DNA of 64,000 nt from Streptomyces cyanogenus (GCF_017526105.1 NZ_CP071839.1:2346501-2410500), one strand, 5' to 3'; counted from the stretch's first letter, positions 6,755 to 15,112 are shown. Translations and numbers: made by a program. Notes: generated by a model not told the origin, from the letters alone.

Positions 6755-6943
6755 GTGAGCAGGAGACGCTACGTCGCCCGGGGCGTGCCGGGTGGTTACC
6801 GGATCTGGGACAACCGGGGACGTCGATGGTGGGGCGATCTCTACGAGTTGTGTCCTGACGATCTCGTGGCCGAGCTCAACGGTCAGGCGGACCACGCACG
6901 GATCACTGCGCTGATGAAGCGCTACCGGGCGCAGAAGCGGTAG
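6755..6943 (+). CDS. Small basic hypothetical protein (62 aa)
   Basis: The start is placed at GTG 6755, just after a purine-rich GGGGGA, although an open frame extends further upstream. The 62-residue product is basic and rich in Trp/Arg/Tyr (RRRYVARGVPGGYRIWDNR, then RRWWGDLYELCPDDLVAEL) and ends ALMKRYRAQKR. The Trp/Tyr pattern is conserved-protein-like rather than random. No known domain is recognised. Confidence 0.55.
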   Translation: MSRRRYVARGVPGGYRIWDNRGRRWWGDLYELCPDDLVAELNGQADHARITALMKRYRAQKR

Positions 6944-7218
6944 GTGGCCCCGGAGCATGGATGACGAGCGCGCGCACCACAACCGCACCAGAACGGGCGG
7001 GCAACGGCGGGGAATAACGGGGAAGACAGCTGAACCCGACGGGGCCGCGCCCGGAACATCGCCCAGGTCAGCGCCCGAACCGACCGCAAATGCTCGCAGC
7101 TTCCCAAGCTGAGGGCCCCGGCACCGTTGTCACAGGTCGGCCGTCGCGGCGTGCCGGCTGAGCGGGCAGCACGTGTGTCGGGCTCCCGAGCATGAACGAC
7201 CGCGCTAGCGTGGAGGTC
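6944..7218. other. Intergenic stretch, nothing recognised
   Basis: About 275 bases without a supported gene between the 62-aa protein and the SRPBCC protein. I see no RNA gene or strong terminator. Confidence 0.4.
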
Positions 7219-7695
7219 ATGGCTGTCGACGTGCTCACCGAGACCGTGATCGCCCGTCCCTGTGCGGAGGTCGCCGCCTATGCCGGGGATCCGACCAATG
7301 CGCCGCACTGGTACGCCAACATCATCTCGGTTCGTTGGCGGACCTCGCCGCCGCTCGCCGCGGGCTCGAAGCTCGACTTCGTCGCCCGGTTCCTGGGGCG
7401 CACCCTGACGTACACCTACGAAATCGTCGAGTACTCCCCCGAACGACTCGTGATGCGCACCGCGCAGGGGCCGTTTCCCATGGAGACGACCTACACCTGG
7501 CAGCCAGTGGACGCTGACCATACCCGGATGACGCTGCGCAACCGCGGCGAGCCATCCGGCTTTGCCAAGGTGAGCGCTCCGATGATGGCTGCGGCTATGC
7601 GGCGGGCAAACGTCAAGGACCTCGCCGCATTGAAAGCGCTACTGGAAGGCACCGACGCCTCCGACTCCAGCCGACGCTCACCTGGCGACTTCTGA
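7219..7695 (+). CDS. SRPBCC (START/Bet v1-like) family protein
   Basis: A single-domain protein of about 158 residues that should form a hydrophobic ligand cavity. Typical features are the N-terminal strand VDVLTETVIARPCAEVAAYAGDPTNAPHWYAN, the central strands FLGRTLTYTYEIVEYSPERLVMR, and a long C-terminal helix. Start ATG 7219 is preferred because GGAGG lies just upstream; ATG 7192 in frame would add nine residues. The ligand is unknown. Such proteins often bind lipids or polyketides, or act as toxin/antitoxin or cyclase-like factors. The gene stands alone at the right end of the island. Confidence 0.8.
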   Translation: MAVDVLTETVIARPCAEVAAYAGDPTNAPHWYANIISVRWRTSPPLAAGSKLDFVARFLGRTLTYTYEIVEYSPERLVMRTAQGPFPMETTYTWQPVDADHTRMTLRNRGEPSGFAKVSAPMMAAAMRRANVKDLAALKALLEGTDASDSSRRSPGDF

Positions 7696-7725
7696 CATCC
7701 ACGGCTGACATCAACGAGGCCGGAC
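7693..7725 (+). repeat. Island repeat copy 2 (TGACATC-containing, 33 bp)
   Basis: Matches 4348-4380 at 29 of 33 positions. It begins over the stop codon of the SRPBCC gene, so the repeat boundary touches a gene end. Confidence 0.6.
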
Positions 7726-7822
7726 TGCGACGTACATCAGTGTCCTTGCCTGGCCGTCGAGTCAGAGGACAGCAGCCAGGCAAACGGCCGCTGATCGAAC
7801 TCCCAAAGCGGTGCTCACGCAC

Positions 7823-7863
7823 GAGCGCCCTCCCGGGCCGTCCTGGGCCGTGGAAGGGCGCTC
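7823..7863. terminator. Stem-loop, 9-bp stem with GC-rich loop
   Basis: GAGCGCCCT (7823-7831) pairs with AGGGCGCTC (7855-7863). The loop carries CTGGGCCGTGGAAGG, related to the GGGCCGTCCGAGG element found at 1527 and 2624. It may terminate the SRPBCC transcript. Confidence 0.4.
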
Positions 7864-7920
7864 AATGGTGACCAACGTCAACAAGTGCCGACAGCTCGGC
7901 AGCAGGTCGGAGCGATGATC

Positions 7921-7955
7921 GATCAGGCGGCCGCAGGTCGCGGCCGCCGGTGATC
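7921..7955 (-). terminator. Terminator of dapD
   Basis: GGCGGCCGC (7926-7934) pairs with GCGGCCGCC (7940-7948) around AGGTC, extended by GATCA (7921-7925) pairing with TGATC (7951-7955) with a small internal loop. It touches the dapD stop codon. GC-rich hairpins without a U tract are usual in Streptomyces. Confidence 0.6.
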
Positions 7956-8940
7956 AGTTGTGGCTGTGCAGGATGTCGTTCAGGCCGCCCCAGACCGCGT
8001 TGTTCGGGCGGGCCTCGACCGTGCCGGTGACGGAGTTGCGGCGGAAGAGGATGTTGGAGGCGCCGTTCAGCTCGCGGGCCTTGACGATCTGGCCGTCGGG
8101 CATGGTGACGCGGGTGCCCGCGGTGATGTACAGGCCGGCCTCGACCACGCACTCGTCGCCGAGCGCGATGCCGACGCCCGCCTCGGCGCCGACCAGGCAG
8201 CGCTCGCCGATGGAGATGATCACGTTGCCGCCGCCGGACAGGGTGCCCATGGTGGAGGCGCCGCCGCCGATGTCGGAGCCGTCGCCGACCACGACACCCG
8301 CGGAGATCCGGCCCTCGACCATGGAGGTGCCGAGCGTGCCGGCGTTGAAGTTGACGAAGCCCTCGTGCATGACCGTGGTGCCCGCCGCGAGGTGCGCGCC
8401 GAGGCGGACCCGGTCGGCGTCGGCGATGCGCACGCCCTTGGGCGCGACGTAGTCCGTCATGCGCGGGAACTTGTCGATCGAGGTCACCTGGAGGTGCAGG
8501 CCCTCGGCGCGGGCGTTCAGGCGCACCTTCTCGATGTCGTCCACGGCGACCGGGCCGAGAGAGGTCCAGGCCACGTTGGCGAGGTGGCCGAAGATGCCGT
8601 CCAGGTTCTGGCCGTGCGGCTTGACCAGGCGGTGCGAGAGCAGGTGCAGACGCAGGTAGACGTCGTGCGCGTCGATCGGCTTCTCGTCCAGCGAGGCGAT
8701 GACCGTGCGGACCGCGACCACCTCGACGCCCCGGCGGGCGTCCGGGCCGATCGCCGCGGTCGCGCCGCCGCCCAGCTGCTGGGCCGCCTGCTCGGCGGTC
8801 AGCCGCTCGGTGCCGGCCGGGCCCGGCGCCTCGACCAGCTCGGGGGCCGGGAACCAGGTGTCGAGAACGGTGCCGTCGGAGGCGATCGTGGCGAGGCCGG
8901 CGGCCACGGCGCCGGTGGTACGGGTTGCAGACTCGGTCAT
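7954..8940 (-). CDS. dapD: 2,3,4,5-tetrahydropyridine-2,6-dicarboxylate N-succinyltransferase
   Basis: A 328-residue cytoplasmic trimeric transferase of the succinylase branch of lysine and diaminopimelate synthesis. It transfers succinyl from succinyl-CoA to tetrahydrodipicolinate. The C-terminal half shows left-handed beta-helix hexapeptide repeats ([18 protein letters not shown], then [19 protein letters not shown]) and the length fits actinobacterial DapD, which has a longer N-terminal domain than the E. coli enzyme. The gene is monocistronic, starts at ATG 8940 and is flanked by a terminator. Confidence 0.93.
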   Translation of the reverse strand: MTESATRTTGAVAAGLATIASDGTVLDTWFPAPELVEAPGPAGTERLTAEQAAQQLGGGATAAIGPDARRGVEVVAVRTVIASLDEKPIDAHDVYLRLHLLSHRLVKPHGQNLDGIFGHLANVAWTSLGPVAVDDIEKVRLNARAEGLHLQVTSIDKFPRMTDYVAPKGVRIADADRVRLGAHLAAGTTVMHEGFVNFNAGTLGTSMVEGRISAGVVVGDGSDIGGGASTMGTLSGGGNVIISIGERCLVGAEAGVGIALGDECVVEAGLYITAGTRVTMPDGQIVKARELNGASNILFRRNSVTGTVEARPNNAVWGGLNDILHSHN

Positions 8941-9004
8941 GGAAGAAAACCTAACGTGGGCGGGGTGGTGAGGGCGAACCGCGTCTCACGTGCCGGGCGC
9001 GGGT

Positions 9005-9541
9005 TCAGGGGATCAGCCGAGCCAGCGCGGCGCGCGCGTTGTCCTCGTCGTAGGAACCGCCCGTCAGCAGCACCTGGAGGCAGATGCCGTCCATCAGCGC
9101 GAGCAGGGCGCGCGCGGTGACCGGGTCCGTGCGGCGGCCCAGCAGCGCGGCCGCCCGCTCGGTCCACTCGGCGGCGACGGGACGCAGCGCGGGGCGGCGC
9201 AGCGCCGCCAGGTACAGCTCGTACTCCAGCTCCACGCCGGTGGGCTCGCCCGCCAGCCACTCCCCGAGCGCCCGGGCGAGGTCCGCGGCCAGGTCCCCCT
9301 CGCCGCCGCGCTCAGGCAGCAGCTCGGCCAGCAGCCCGCCGAACCCCTCGTTCGACTGCCGCAGCGCCGCCACCAGCAGCTCATCGAGGCCGGCGAAGTG
9401 GTACGTCGTGGAGCCGAGCGGCACGTCCGCCTCGGCGGCGACCGTACGGTGGCTCAGCCCGGCGATGCCGTCACGGCCGACCACGCGGATCGCCGCGTCG
9501 ATGATCCGCTGCCGGCGCTCGGGGTCGTAGCGGCGGGGCAT
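9005..9541 (-). CDS. TetR-family transcriptional regulator
   Basis: A 178-residue regulator with an N-terminal HTH at about residues 8-55 (RQRIIDAAIRVVGRDGIAG, then LSHRTVAAEADVPLGSTTYHF) and a helical ligand-binding domain. The start ATG 9541 overlaps the stop of the SMR efflux gene by one base, so the two form an operon. The likely role is a drug- or metabolite-responsive repressor of the upstream efflux gene and itself, by the usual TetR logic. The ligand is unknown. Confidence 0.9.
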   Translation of the reverse strand: MPRRYDPERRQRIIDAAIRVVGRDGIAGLSHRTVAAEADVPLGSTTYHFAGLDELLVAALRQSNEGFGGLLAELLPERGGEGDLAADLARALGEWLAGEPTGVELEYELYLAALRRPALRPVAAEWTERAAALLGRRTDPVTARALLALMDGICLQVLLTGGSYDEDNARAALARLIP

Positions 9542-9864
9542 CAGTGCGCCGCTCCGCCGAGGTTCAGCACCACGACTCCCCCGATGATCAGCAGGATCCC
9601 GGCGGCCTTCGCCGCGTTCAGCCCCTCGCCGAACAGCAGCAGGCCGAGGACGGCGATGGTCGCGGTGCCCACGCCGGACCAGATGGCGTAGGCCGTGCCG
9701 ATCTGCACGGTCCGCAGCGTCCTGGCGAGCAGGGCGAACGAAACGACGTAGCCGAGCGCCGTCACGAGCGAGGGCCAGAGGCGGCTGAAGCCCTCGCTGT
9801 ACTTCATCGCCGTCGTGGCGGCGACCTCGGCGGCGATGGCGCCGGCGAGCAGCAGGTATCCCAT
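9541..9864 (-). CDS. Small multidrug resistance (SMR) family efflux protein
   Basis: From ATG 9864 the product has 107 residues and four hydrophobic segments, the exact size of EmrE/QacE/SugE proteins. The key membrane Glu is in LLLAGAIAAEVAATTAMKYS (E14). The family signature WSGVGTATIAVLGLLLFGE is present. It exports cationic compounds, or guanidinium in SugE/Gdx types, by proton exchange, as a dimer. An upstream in-frame start at 9903 would add a non-membrane extension and is less likely. It is co-transcribed with the TetR gene. Confidence 0.88.
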   Translation of the reverse strand: MGYLLLAGAIAAEVAATTAMKYSEGFSRLWPSLVTALGYVVSFALLARTLRTVQIGTAYAIWSGVGTATIAVLGLLLFGEGLNAAKAAGILLIIGGVVVLNLGGAAH

Positions 9865-9871
9865 GTGGACG

Positions 9872-9907
9872 AGCGTACACAACTGCTGCGTACGGTCGTA
9901 CACAACG
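9872..9907. promoter_or_regulatory. Candidate TetR operator/promoter of the SMR-TetR pair
   Basis: CGTACACAAC occurs twice (about 9873-9882 and 9898-9907), and the second overlaps the inverted repeat GTACG-GT-CGTAC (9889-9901 region). The sites lie immediately upstream of ATG 9864, where a TetR repressor of its own operon would bind. Confidence 0.45.
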
Positions 9908-9970
9908 AGATAGTTTCAGTTTCACAGAAACCGCTCGCGGCAGGCCCCGCCTCCACTACTGTGCGGGCCC

Positions 9971-10714
9971 GTGCCCGAAGACACCCCCCGCATCCGAAGA
10001 CTCTGGCCGGCCGCCGCACTGGCGCTGGCGGTCGCCGCCGCCTGCGTGACCGTGACCGCCCTGAACGACCAGCCCGCGGAGAAGAAGGCCACCGCGCCGG
10101 CCACGCCGCCCGACAACGGCCCCGGCCTGCTCTCCTTCGCCTCCCCGTCCACCCCGCCGGCGAACACACCGGCCCGCGCCAGGCACGGCACGGACGCTTC
10201 GCCGCCCGCGCCCTCCGCCTCCGAGGCCCCCGCCCGCCCCCGGCACACGCCCGCCAGGTCCCCGACGCCCACGGCGAGTACGGGCCGGCCGGCTCAGCAC
10301 CGGACGTCCGTCCGCTCCCTCAACTACCCCGACCGCTACTGGCACATCAGCGGCGGCCTGGTGAAGCTCGACCCCGTCGGCTCGGCCGCGGACCGCCGCG
10401 CCGCCACCTTCACACGCGTCAGGGGCCTTGCCGACGCCCGCTGTTACTCCTTCGCCACGGCCGACGGCAGCTACCTCCGCCACCGCGGCTTCCTGCTGCG
10501 CGCCGAACCCGCCGACGGCTCCCCCCTGTTCCAGCAGGACGCCACGTTCTGCCCCCGCGCCTCCGTTTCCGCCGGCGCCGTCATGCTGGAGTCGGTCAAC
10601 TACCCCGGCCGCTTCCTGCGTCACCAGAACTTCCAGCTGAAACTGGACCCGTACCAGGACACCGGCCTCTACCGGTCCGACTCGGCCTTCCTGTTGGTGG
10701 ACGGGCTGGCCTGA
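9971..10714 (+). CDS. Secreted or anchored AbfB (arabinose-binding) domain protein
   Basis: A 247-residue protein. The N-terminus has basic residues and a hydrophobic segment at about 11-30 (signal peptide or anchor), followed by a Pro/Thr/Ala-rich wall linker to about residue 110. The C-terminal 135 residues form an AbfB beta-trefoil (SLNYPDRYWHISGGLVKLD, GSYLRHRGFLLRAE, SVNYPGRFLRHQNFQLKLD). AbfB binds arabinofuranosyl side chains of hemicellulose. No catalytic domain is present, so it is a stand-alone binding module on the cell surface or secreted. Confidence 0.82.
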   Translation: MPEDTPRIRRLWPAAALALAVAAACVTVTALNDQPAEKKATAPATPPDNGPGLLSFASPSTPPANTPARARHGTDASPPAPSASEAPARPRHTPARSPTPTASTGRPAQHRTSVRSLNYPDRYWHISGGLVKLDPVGSAADRRAATFTRVRGLADARCYSFATADGSYLRHRGFLLRAEPADGSPLFQQDATFCPRASVSAGAVMLESVNYPGRFLRHQNFQLKLDPYQDTGLYRSDSAFLLVDGLA

Positions 10715-10721
10715 GCACACG

Positions 10722-10755
10722 GAAGCGGCGGCACCCGGGAAGGTGCCGCCGCTTC
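10722..10755. terminator. Bidirectional terminator between AbfB gene and suf operon
   Basis: GAAGCGGCGGCACC (10722-10735) pairs perfectly with GGTGCCGCCGCTTC (10742-10755) around a 6-nt loop. It lies between two convergent gene ends. Confidence 0.85.
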
Positions 10756-10770
10756 ACGCACACGGTGGGA

Positions 10771-11103
10771 TCAGACGTTGAACCCGAGGGCCCGCAGCTG
10801 TTCGCGGCCGTCGTCCGTGATCTTGTCCGGGCCCCACGGCGGCATCCAGACCCAGTTGATGCGCAGCTCGTTGACCAGGCCGTCGGTGGCGGACTTGGCC
10901 TGGTCCTCGATGACGTCCGTCAGCGGGCAGGCCGCCGAGGTCAGGGTCATGTCCACGGTCGCGACATTGGAGTCGTCGATGTGGATGCCGTAGATCAGCC
11001 CGAGGTTGACGACGTCGATGCCCAGCTCGGGGTCGACGACGTCCATCAGGGCCTCGCGGAGTTCCTCCTCCGAGGCCGGCTTCATCTCGACGGTGTCGCT
11101 CAT
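10771..11103 (-). CDS. sufT: SufT-type metal-sulfur cluster assembly factor (DUF59/MIP18)
   Basis: A 110-residue protein of the MIP18 family from ATG 11103. The signature DPELGIDVVNLGLIYGI and the conserved Cys motif TLTSAACPLTD (Cys near residue 59) are present. It helps mature Fe-S proteins with the SUF machinery. It is the last gene of the suf operon, and its start overlaps the sufU stop (ATGA). Confidence 0.88.
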   Translation of the reverse strand: MSDTVEMKPASEEELREALMDVVDPELGIDVVNLGLIYGIHIDDSNVATVDMTLTSAACPLTDVIEDQAKSATDGLVNELRINWVWMPPWGPDKITDDGREQLRALGFNV

Positions 11104-11567
11104 GCGGTCTTCCTTTCGGCTTCGGCGCCACCCAGCGCCTGGGCCGTCGCGTCCTTCCACGCCATCCAGCTCAGGAGGGCGCACTTGACCCGCGCGGGGT
11201 ACTTGGAGACACCGGCGAACGCGACCGCGTCCTCCAGGACCTCCTCCATCGCGTCGTCGGGCTCGATCCTGCCCTTGGACTGCATCAGCTCCAGGAAGGT
11301 CTCCTGGATCGTCCGCGCCTCGGCGAGGTCCTTGCCGACCAGCAGCTCGTTCAGCACGGAGGCGGAGGCCTGGCTGATGGAGCAGCCCTGCCCCTCGTAG
11401 GAGACGTCCTCGATCGTCGTGCCGTCGTACTTCACACGCAGGGTGATCTCGTCGCCGCACGTCGGGTTCACGTGGTGCACCTCGGCGTCGCCATCCCGCA
11501 AGCCCCGCCCGTGCGGGTTCTTGTAGTGGTCCAGGATGACGTCCTGGTACATCGAGTCCAGCTTCAC
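11100..11567 (-). CDS. sufU: SufU Fe-S assembly protein / sulfur acceptor
   Basis: A 155-residue SufU. The three zinc/sulfur ligand cysteines are at C37 (NPTCGDE, with D39), C62 (GQGCSIS) and C129 (ARVKCALL), matching the zinc-dependent SufU type that accepts persulfide from SufS. It lies between sufS (19 nt upstream) and sufT (overlapping), so it is part of the operon. Confidence 0.92.
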   Translation of the reverse strand: MKLDSMYQDVILDHYKNPHGRGLRDGDAEVHHVNPTCGDEITLRVKYDGTTIEDVSYEGQGCSISQASASVLNELLVGKDLAEARTIQETFLELMQSKGRIEPDDAMEEVLEDAVAFAGVSKYPARVKCALLSWMAWKDATAQALGGAEAERKTA

Positions 11568-11585
11568 GGTTTCAGCTCACGCCTC

Positions 11586-12842
11586 TCAGCCGAAGAAGTT
11601 CCGTACGTGCTCCAGCCCCTCGACCAGTGCGTCGATCTCGGCCGGCGTGGAGTACAGATAGAACGACGCTCGCGTGGTCGCAGGAATTCCGTAGCGGAGG
11701 CAGACCGGACGGGCGCAGTGGTGGCCGACACGGACCGCGATGCCCTGCTCGTCGAGGACCTGGCCCACGTCGTGCGGGTGGATGTCCCCGAGGGTGAAGG
11801 AGATCGCCGCCCCGCGGTCCTCGGCCGTGGTCGGACCGATGATCCGCAGGTCCGGGACCTCGGCCAGGCGCTGCACCGCGTACTCCGTCAGCGCGTGCTC
11901 ATGGGCGAGGATGTTGTCCATGCCGATCGACTGGAGGTAGTCGATCGCCGCGCCGAGGCCGACCGCCTGGGCGATCGGGGGCGTACCCGCCTCGAACTTG
12001 TGCGGCGCCGGGGCGTAGGTGGACGAGTGCATCGAGACCGTCTCGATCATCTCGCCGCCGCCGAGGAACGGGGGCAGGTCCTCCAGCAGCTCCTGGCGGC
12101 CCCACAGCACGCCGATGCCGGTCGGGCCGCACATCTTGTGACCGGTGAAGGCCACGAAGTCGGCCTGCAGGGCCTGCACGTCCAGCGGCATGTGCGGGGC
12201 GGCCTGGGAGGCGTCGATGCAGACGAGGGCGCCGACCTCCTGGGCGCGGCGGATGATCGTCTCGACCGGGTTGACCGTACCCAGGATGTTCGACACCAGC
12301 ACGAAGGAGACGATCTTCGTCTTCTCCGTGATGATCTCGTCGATGTTGGACAGGTCCAGCCGGCCGTCGTCGGTGAGACCGAACCACTTCAGCTTCGCGC
12401 CCGTGCGCTGCGCCAGCAGCTGCCACGGCACGATGTTGGAGTGGTGCTCCATCTCCGTGATGACGATCTCGGTCTCATGGTCCACCCGGTAGGGCTCGTC
12501 GGCCCAGCCCAGCATGTTCGCCACGAGGTTCAGCGACTCCGAGGCGTTCTTGGTGAAGATCACCTCGTCGCGGCTCGGCGCGTTGATGAACGCCGCGACC
12601 TTGTCGCGCGCGCCCTCGTACAGCGCCGTGGCCTCCTCGGCGAGCACATGCACACCGCGGTGGACGTTGGCGTTGTAGCGCTCGTAGTACTCGCTCAGGG
12701 CGTCCAGCACCTGGCGCGGCTTCTGCGAGGTCGCCGCGTTGTCCAGGTACACGAGCTTCTTGCCGTCGTGGACCAGCCGGTCCAGGACGGGGAAGTCCTT
12801 GCGGATCGCCTCGGTGTCGAGGAGGCCCGGCAGCTGTGTCAC
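11586..12842 (-). CDS. sufS: SufS cysteine desulfurase
   Basis: A 418-residue PLP enzyme that takes sulfur from cysteine for Fe-S synthesis. The PLP lysine is K236 in FVAFTGHKMCGPTG. The catalytic persulfide Cys is C376 in RVGHHCARP, and the group II desulfurase pattern is complete. Start GTG 12842 overlaps the sufC stop (GTGA), so it is translationally coupled. It transfers sulfur to SufU encoded just downstream. Confidence 0.95.
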   Translation of the reverse strand: MTQLPGLLDTEAIRKDFPVLDRLVHDGKKLVYLDNAATSQKPRQVLDALSEYYERYNANVHRGVHVLAEEATALYEGARDKVAAFINAPSRDEVIFTKNASESLNLVANMLGWADEPYRVDHETEIVITEMEHHSNIVPWQLLAQRTGAKLKWFGLTDDGRLDLSNIDEIITEKTKIVSFVLVSNILGTVNPVETIIRRAQEVGALVCIDASQAAPHMPLDVQALQADFVAFTGHKMCGPTGIGVLWGRQELLEDLPPFLGGGEMIETVSMHSSTYAPAPHKFEAGTPPIAQAVGLGAAIDYLQSIGMDNILAHEHALTEYAVQRLAEVPDLRIIGPTTAEDRGAAISFTLGDIHPHDVGQVLDEQGIAVRVGHHCARPVCLRYGIPATTRASFYLYSTPAEIDALVEGLEHVRNFFG

Positions 12843-13603
12843 GCGGATGCGCCACCCTTCGTGTATGCCTCGTAGCCCTCGTCCTCCAGCTTGTCGGCCA
12901 GCTCGGCGCCGCCGGACTCCACGATCCGGCCGGCGGAGAAGACGTGGACGAAGTCGGGCTTGATGTAGCGCAGGATGCGCGTGTAGTGCGTGATCAGCAG
13001 GGTGCCGACCTCGCCCGTCTCGCGGACGCGGTTGACGCCCTCGGAGACGATGCGGAGGGCGTCGACGTCCAGGCCGGAGTCGGTCTCGTCCAGGATCGCG
13101 ACCTTCGGCTTGAGCAGCTCCAGCTGGAGGATCTCGTGGCGCTTCTTCTCACCGCCGGAGAAGCCCTCGTTCACGTTGCGCTCGGCGAAGGACGGGTCCA
13201 TGTTGAGGCGCTCCATGGCCTCCTTGACCTCCTTCACCCAGGTGCGCAGCTTCGGGGCCTCACCGCGGATGGCGGTGGCGGAGGTGCGCAGGAAGTTGGA
13301 GACCGAGACGCCGGGGACCTCGACCGGGTACTGCATCGCCAGGAACAGGCCGGCGCGGGCACGCTCGTCGACGGACATCTCCAGGACGTCCTCGCCGTCG
13401 AGCAGCACGGTGCCGCCGGTGATCGTGTACTTCGGGTGACCCGCGAGCGAGTAGGCGAGGGTCGACTTGCCGGAGCCGTTGGGGCCCATGATGGCGTGCG
13501 TCTCGCCCTGCTTCACGGTGAGGTCGACGCCCTTGAGGATCTCCTTCGTGGCGTTGTCGGCCTCGACGGTGACGTGCAGGTCTCGGATTTCAAGCGTTGC
13601 CAT
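12839..13603 (-). CDS. sufC: SufC Fe-S assembly ATPase
   Basis: A 254-residue ABC-type ATPase of the SufBCD scaffold. Walker A GPNGSGKS is at residues 40-47, the signature is GFSGGEKKRHEIL, and Walker B is KVAILDETDSGLD. It is soluble and drives conformational change of SufB-SufD during cluster assembly. Between it and SufD lies the Rieske-type gene, an arrangement typical of actinobacterial suf operons. Confidence 0.95.
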   Translation of the reverse strand: MATLEIRDLHVTVEADNATKEILKGVDLTVKQGETHAIMGPNGSGKSTLAYSLAGHPKYTITGGTVLLDGEDVLEMSVDERARAGLFLAMQYPVEVPGVSVSNFLRTSATAIRGEAPKLRTWVKEVKEAMERLNMDPSFAERNVNEGFSGGEKKRHEILQLELLKPKVAILDETDSGLDVDALRIVSEGVNRVRETGEVGTLLITHYTRILRYIKPDFVHVFSAGRIVESGGAELADKLEDEGYEAYTKGGASA

Positions 13604-13610
13604 GGGTGCC

Positions 13611-13931
13611 TCAGGACTCCTGGGTGAGGGAGACGAGAACGTCGTCCCCTTCGATCTTTACGGGGTATACGGGGACGGGGCGCGTGGCCGGGAGGCCGGA
13701 CGGCTTGCCGGTGCGCAGGTCGAAGGCGGAGCCGTGCAGCCAGCACTCGATCTGGCAGTCCTCCACCTCGCCCTCGGAGAGGGAGACGTTCGCGTGGGAG
13801 CAGATGTCGTTGATCGCGAACACCTCGCCCTCGGTCTTGACGACCGAGACCGGCGTGCCGTCCAGTTCCACCCGCTTCGGGGTGTTCTCTTCCAGCTCAC
13901 TCAGCCCACAGGCGCGCACGAAGGTCGTCAT
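13611..13931 (-). CDS. Rieske [2Fe-2S] ferredoxin of the suf operon
   Basis: A 106-residue soluble Rieske protein. The cluster ligands are C44 and H46 (DICSHANVS) and C63 and H66 (ECWLHGSAF), a complete C-H/C-H set. It likely supplies or shuttles electrons during Fe-S assembly; the position inside the suf operon supports this, but the exact partner is unknown. It overlaps the end of sufD by 4 nt. Confidence 0.92.
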   Translation of the reverse strand: MTTFVRACGLSELEENTPKRVELDGTPVSVVKTEGEVFAINDICSHANVSLSEGEVEDCQIECWLHGSAFDLRTGKPSGLPATRPVPVYPVKIEGDDVLVSLTQES

Positions 13932-15112
13932 GCGACGGAAGCCTCCAGCTCCTCCTCGATCTTGGCGAGCAGGCGCTCCTCGATGTCGGCGACACCGATC
14001 TGCTGGACCAGCTCGGCGAAGAAGCCGCGGACCACCAGGCGGCGGGCCTCGTGCTCCGGGATGCCGCGGGCCATCAGGTAGAAGAGCTGCTCGTCGTCGA
14101 AGCGGCCGGTGGCGGAGGCGTGGCCGGCGCCGACGATCTCGCCGGTCTCGATCTCCAGGTTCGGCACCGAGTCGACCCGCGCGCCGTCGGTGAGGACGAG
14201 GTTGCGGTTCATCTCGTAGGTGTCCGTGCCCTCGGCCGCGGCCTCGATGAGGACGTCGCCGATCCAGACCGCGTGCGCGTCGTCGCCCTGGAGCGCGCCC
14301 TTGTAGACGACGTTCGACTTGCAGTGCGGGGTGTTGTGGGTGACCAGCAGGCGGTGCTCCTGGTGCTGCCCGGCGTCGGTGAAGTACAGGCCGAACAGCT
14401 CGGCCTCGCCGCCGGGGCCGGCGTACTCCACGCGCGGGTGCAGACGCACCACGTCACCGCCGAAGGTGACGACCACGGACTTGAAGGCGGCGTCCCGGCC
14501 GACCAGCGCGTTGTGCTGGGCGACGTGGACGGCCTTGTCGTCCCAGTCCTGGACGGAGACGACGGTCAGCTTGGCGCCGTCCCCGAGGATGTAGTCGACG
14601 TTGGCGGCGAGCACCGCGTCACCGGTGTGGTCGATGACCACGACGGCCTCGGCGAAGGCGCCCAGCTCGATCACCTGCTGGCCGAAGGCGGTGCCGCCCT
14701 GGCCGTGCACCGCGATGCGGATCGGCTCGGTGAGGACGGTCTCCTTCGGGACGGTCACGACCGAGGCCTTCTCGAAGGCGGAGTACGCCTGCGCGGCGAC
14801 ACGGTCCACGGGGGTGCCCGCCTTGCCGAGGCGCGCGTCGTCGCGGCCGACGGTCTCGACGGTGACGCCCTCGGGGGCCTGGACGTCGACCTTCACACCG
14901 TCGCCGTTCGCGACGGCGGTGCCGTCGTGCAGACCGCGCAGGCGCTCCAGCGGGGTGAACCGCCACTCCTCCTCGCGGCCGTGCGGGACCGGGAAGTCCG
15001 CGACGTCGAAGGACGGGGGCGCGCTCATGCGCGAGACGACGGTCGACTCCGCGGCGACCGCGATCGAGCCGGCGGTGGTGGAACCCACCGGGATGTTCTG
15101 GGCCTCAGCCAT
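13928..15112 (-). CDS. sufD: SufD Fe-S assembly scaffold protein
   Basis: A 394-residue beta-helical SufD subunit of the SufB-C2-D complex. The family pattern is visible in the C-terminal third (DTYEMNRNLVLTDGARVDSVPNLEIE; GHASATGRFDDEQLFYLMARGIPEHEARRLVVRGFF region). Start ATG 15112. It sits between sufB and the Rieske gene. SufD lacks the scaffold cysteine role of SufB and helps iron entry. Confidence 0.93.
   Translation of the reverse strand: MAEAQNIPVGSTTAGSIAVAAESTVVSRMSAPPSFDVADFPVPHGREEEWRFTPLERLRGLHDGTAVANGDGVKVDVQAPEGVTVETVGRDDARLGKAGTPVDRVAAQAYSAFEKASVVTVPKETVLTEPIRIAVHGQGGTAFGQQVIELGAFAEAVVVIDHTGDAVLAANVDYILGDGAKLTVVSVQDWDDKAVHVAQHNALVGRDAAFKSVVVTFGGDVVRLHPRVEYAGPGGEAELFGLYFTDAGQHQEHRLLVTHNTPHCKSNVVYKGALQGDDAHAVWIGDVLIEAAAEGTDTYEMNRNLVLTDGARVDSVPNLEIETGEIVGAGHASATGRFDDEQLFYLMARGIPEHEARRLVVRGFFAELVQQIGVADIEERLLAKIEEELEASVA

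Noticed and set aside
12836..13627. Plus-strand frame opposite sufC
   Set aside because: SufC shows complete Walker and signature motifs on the minus strand, and the plus frame has none.
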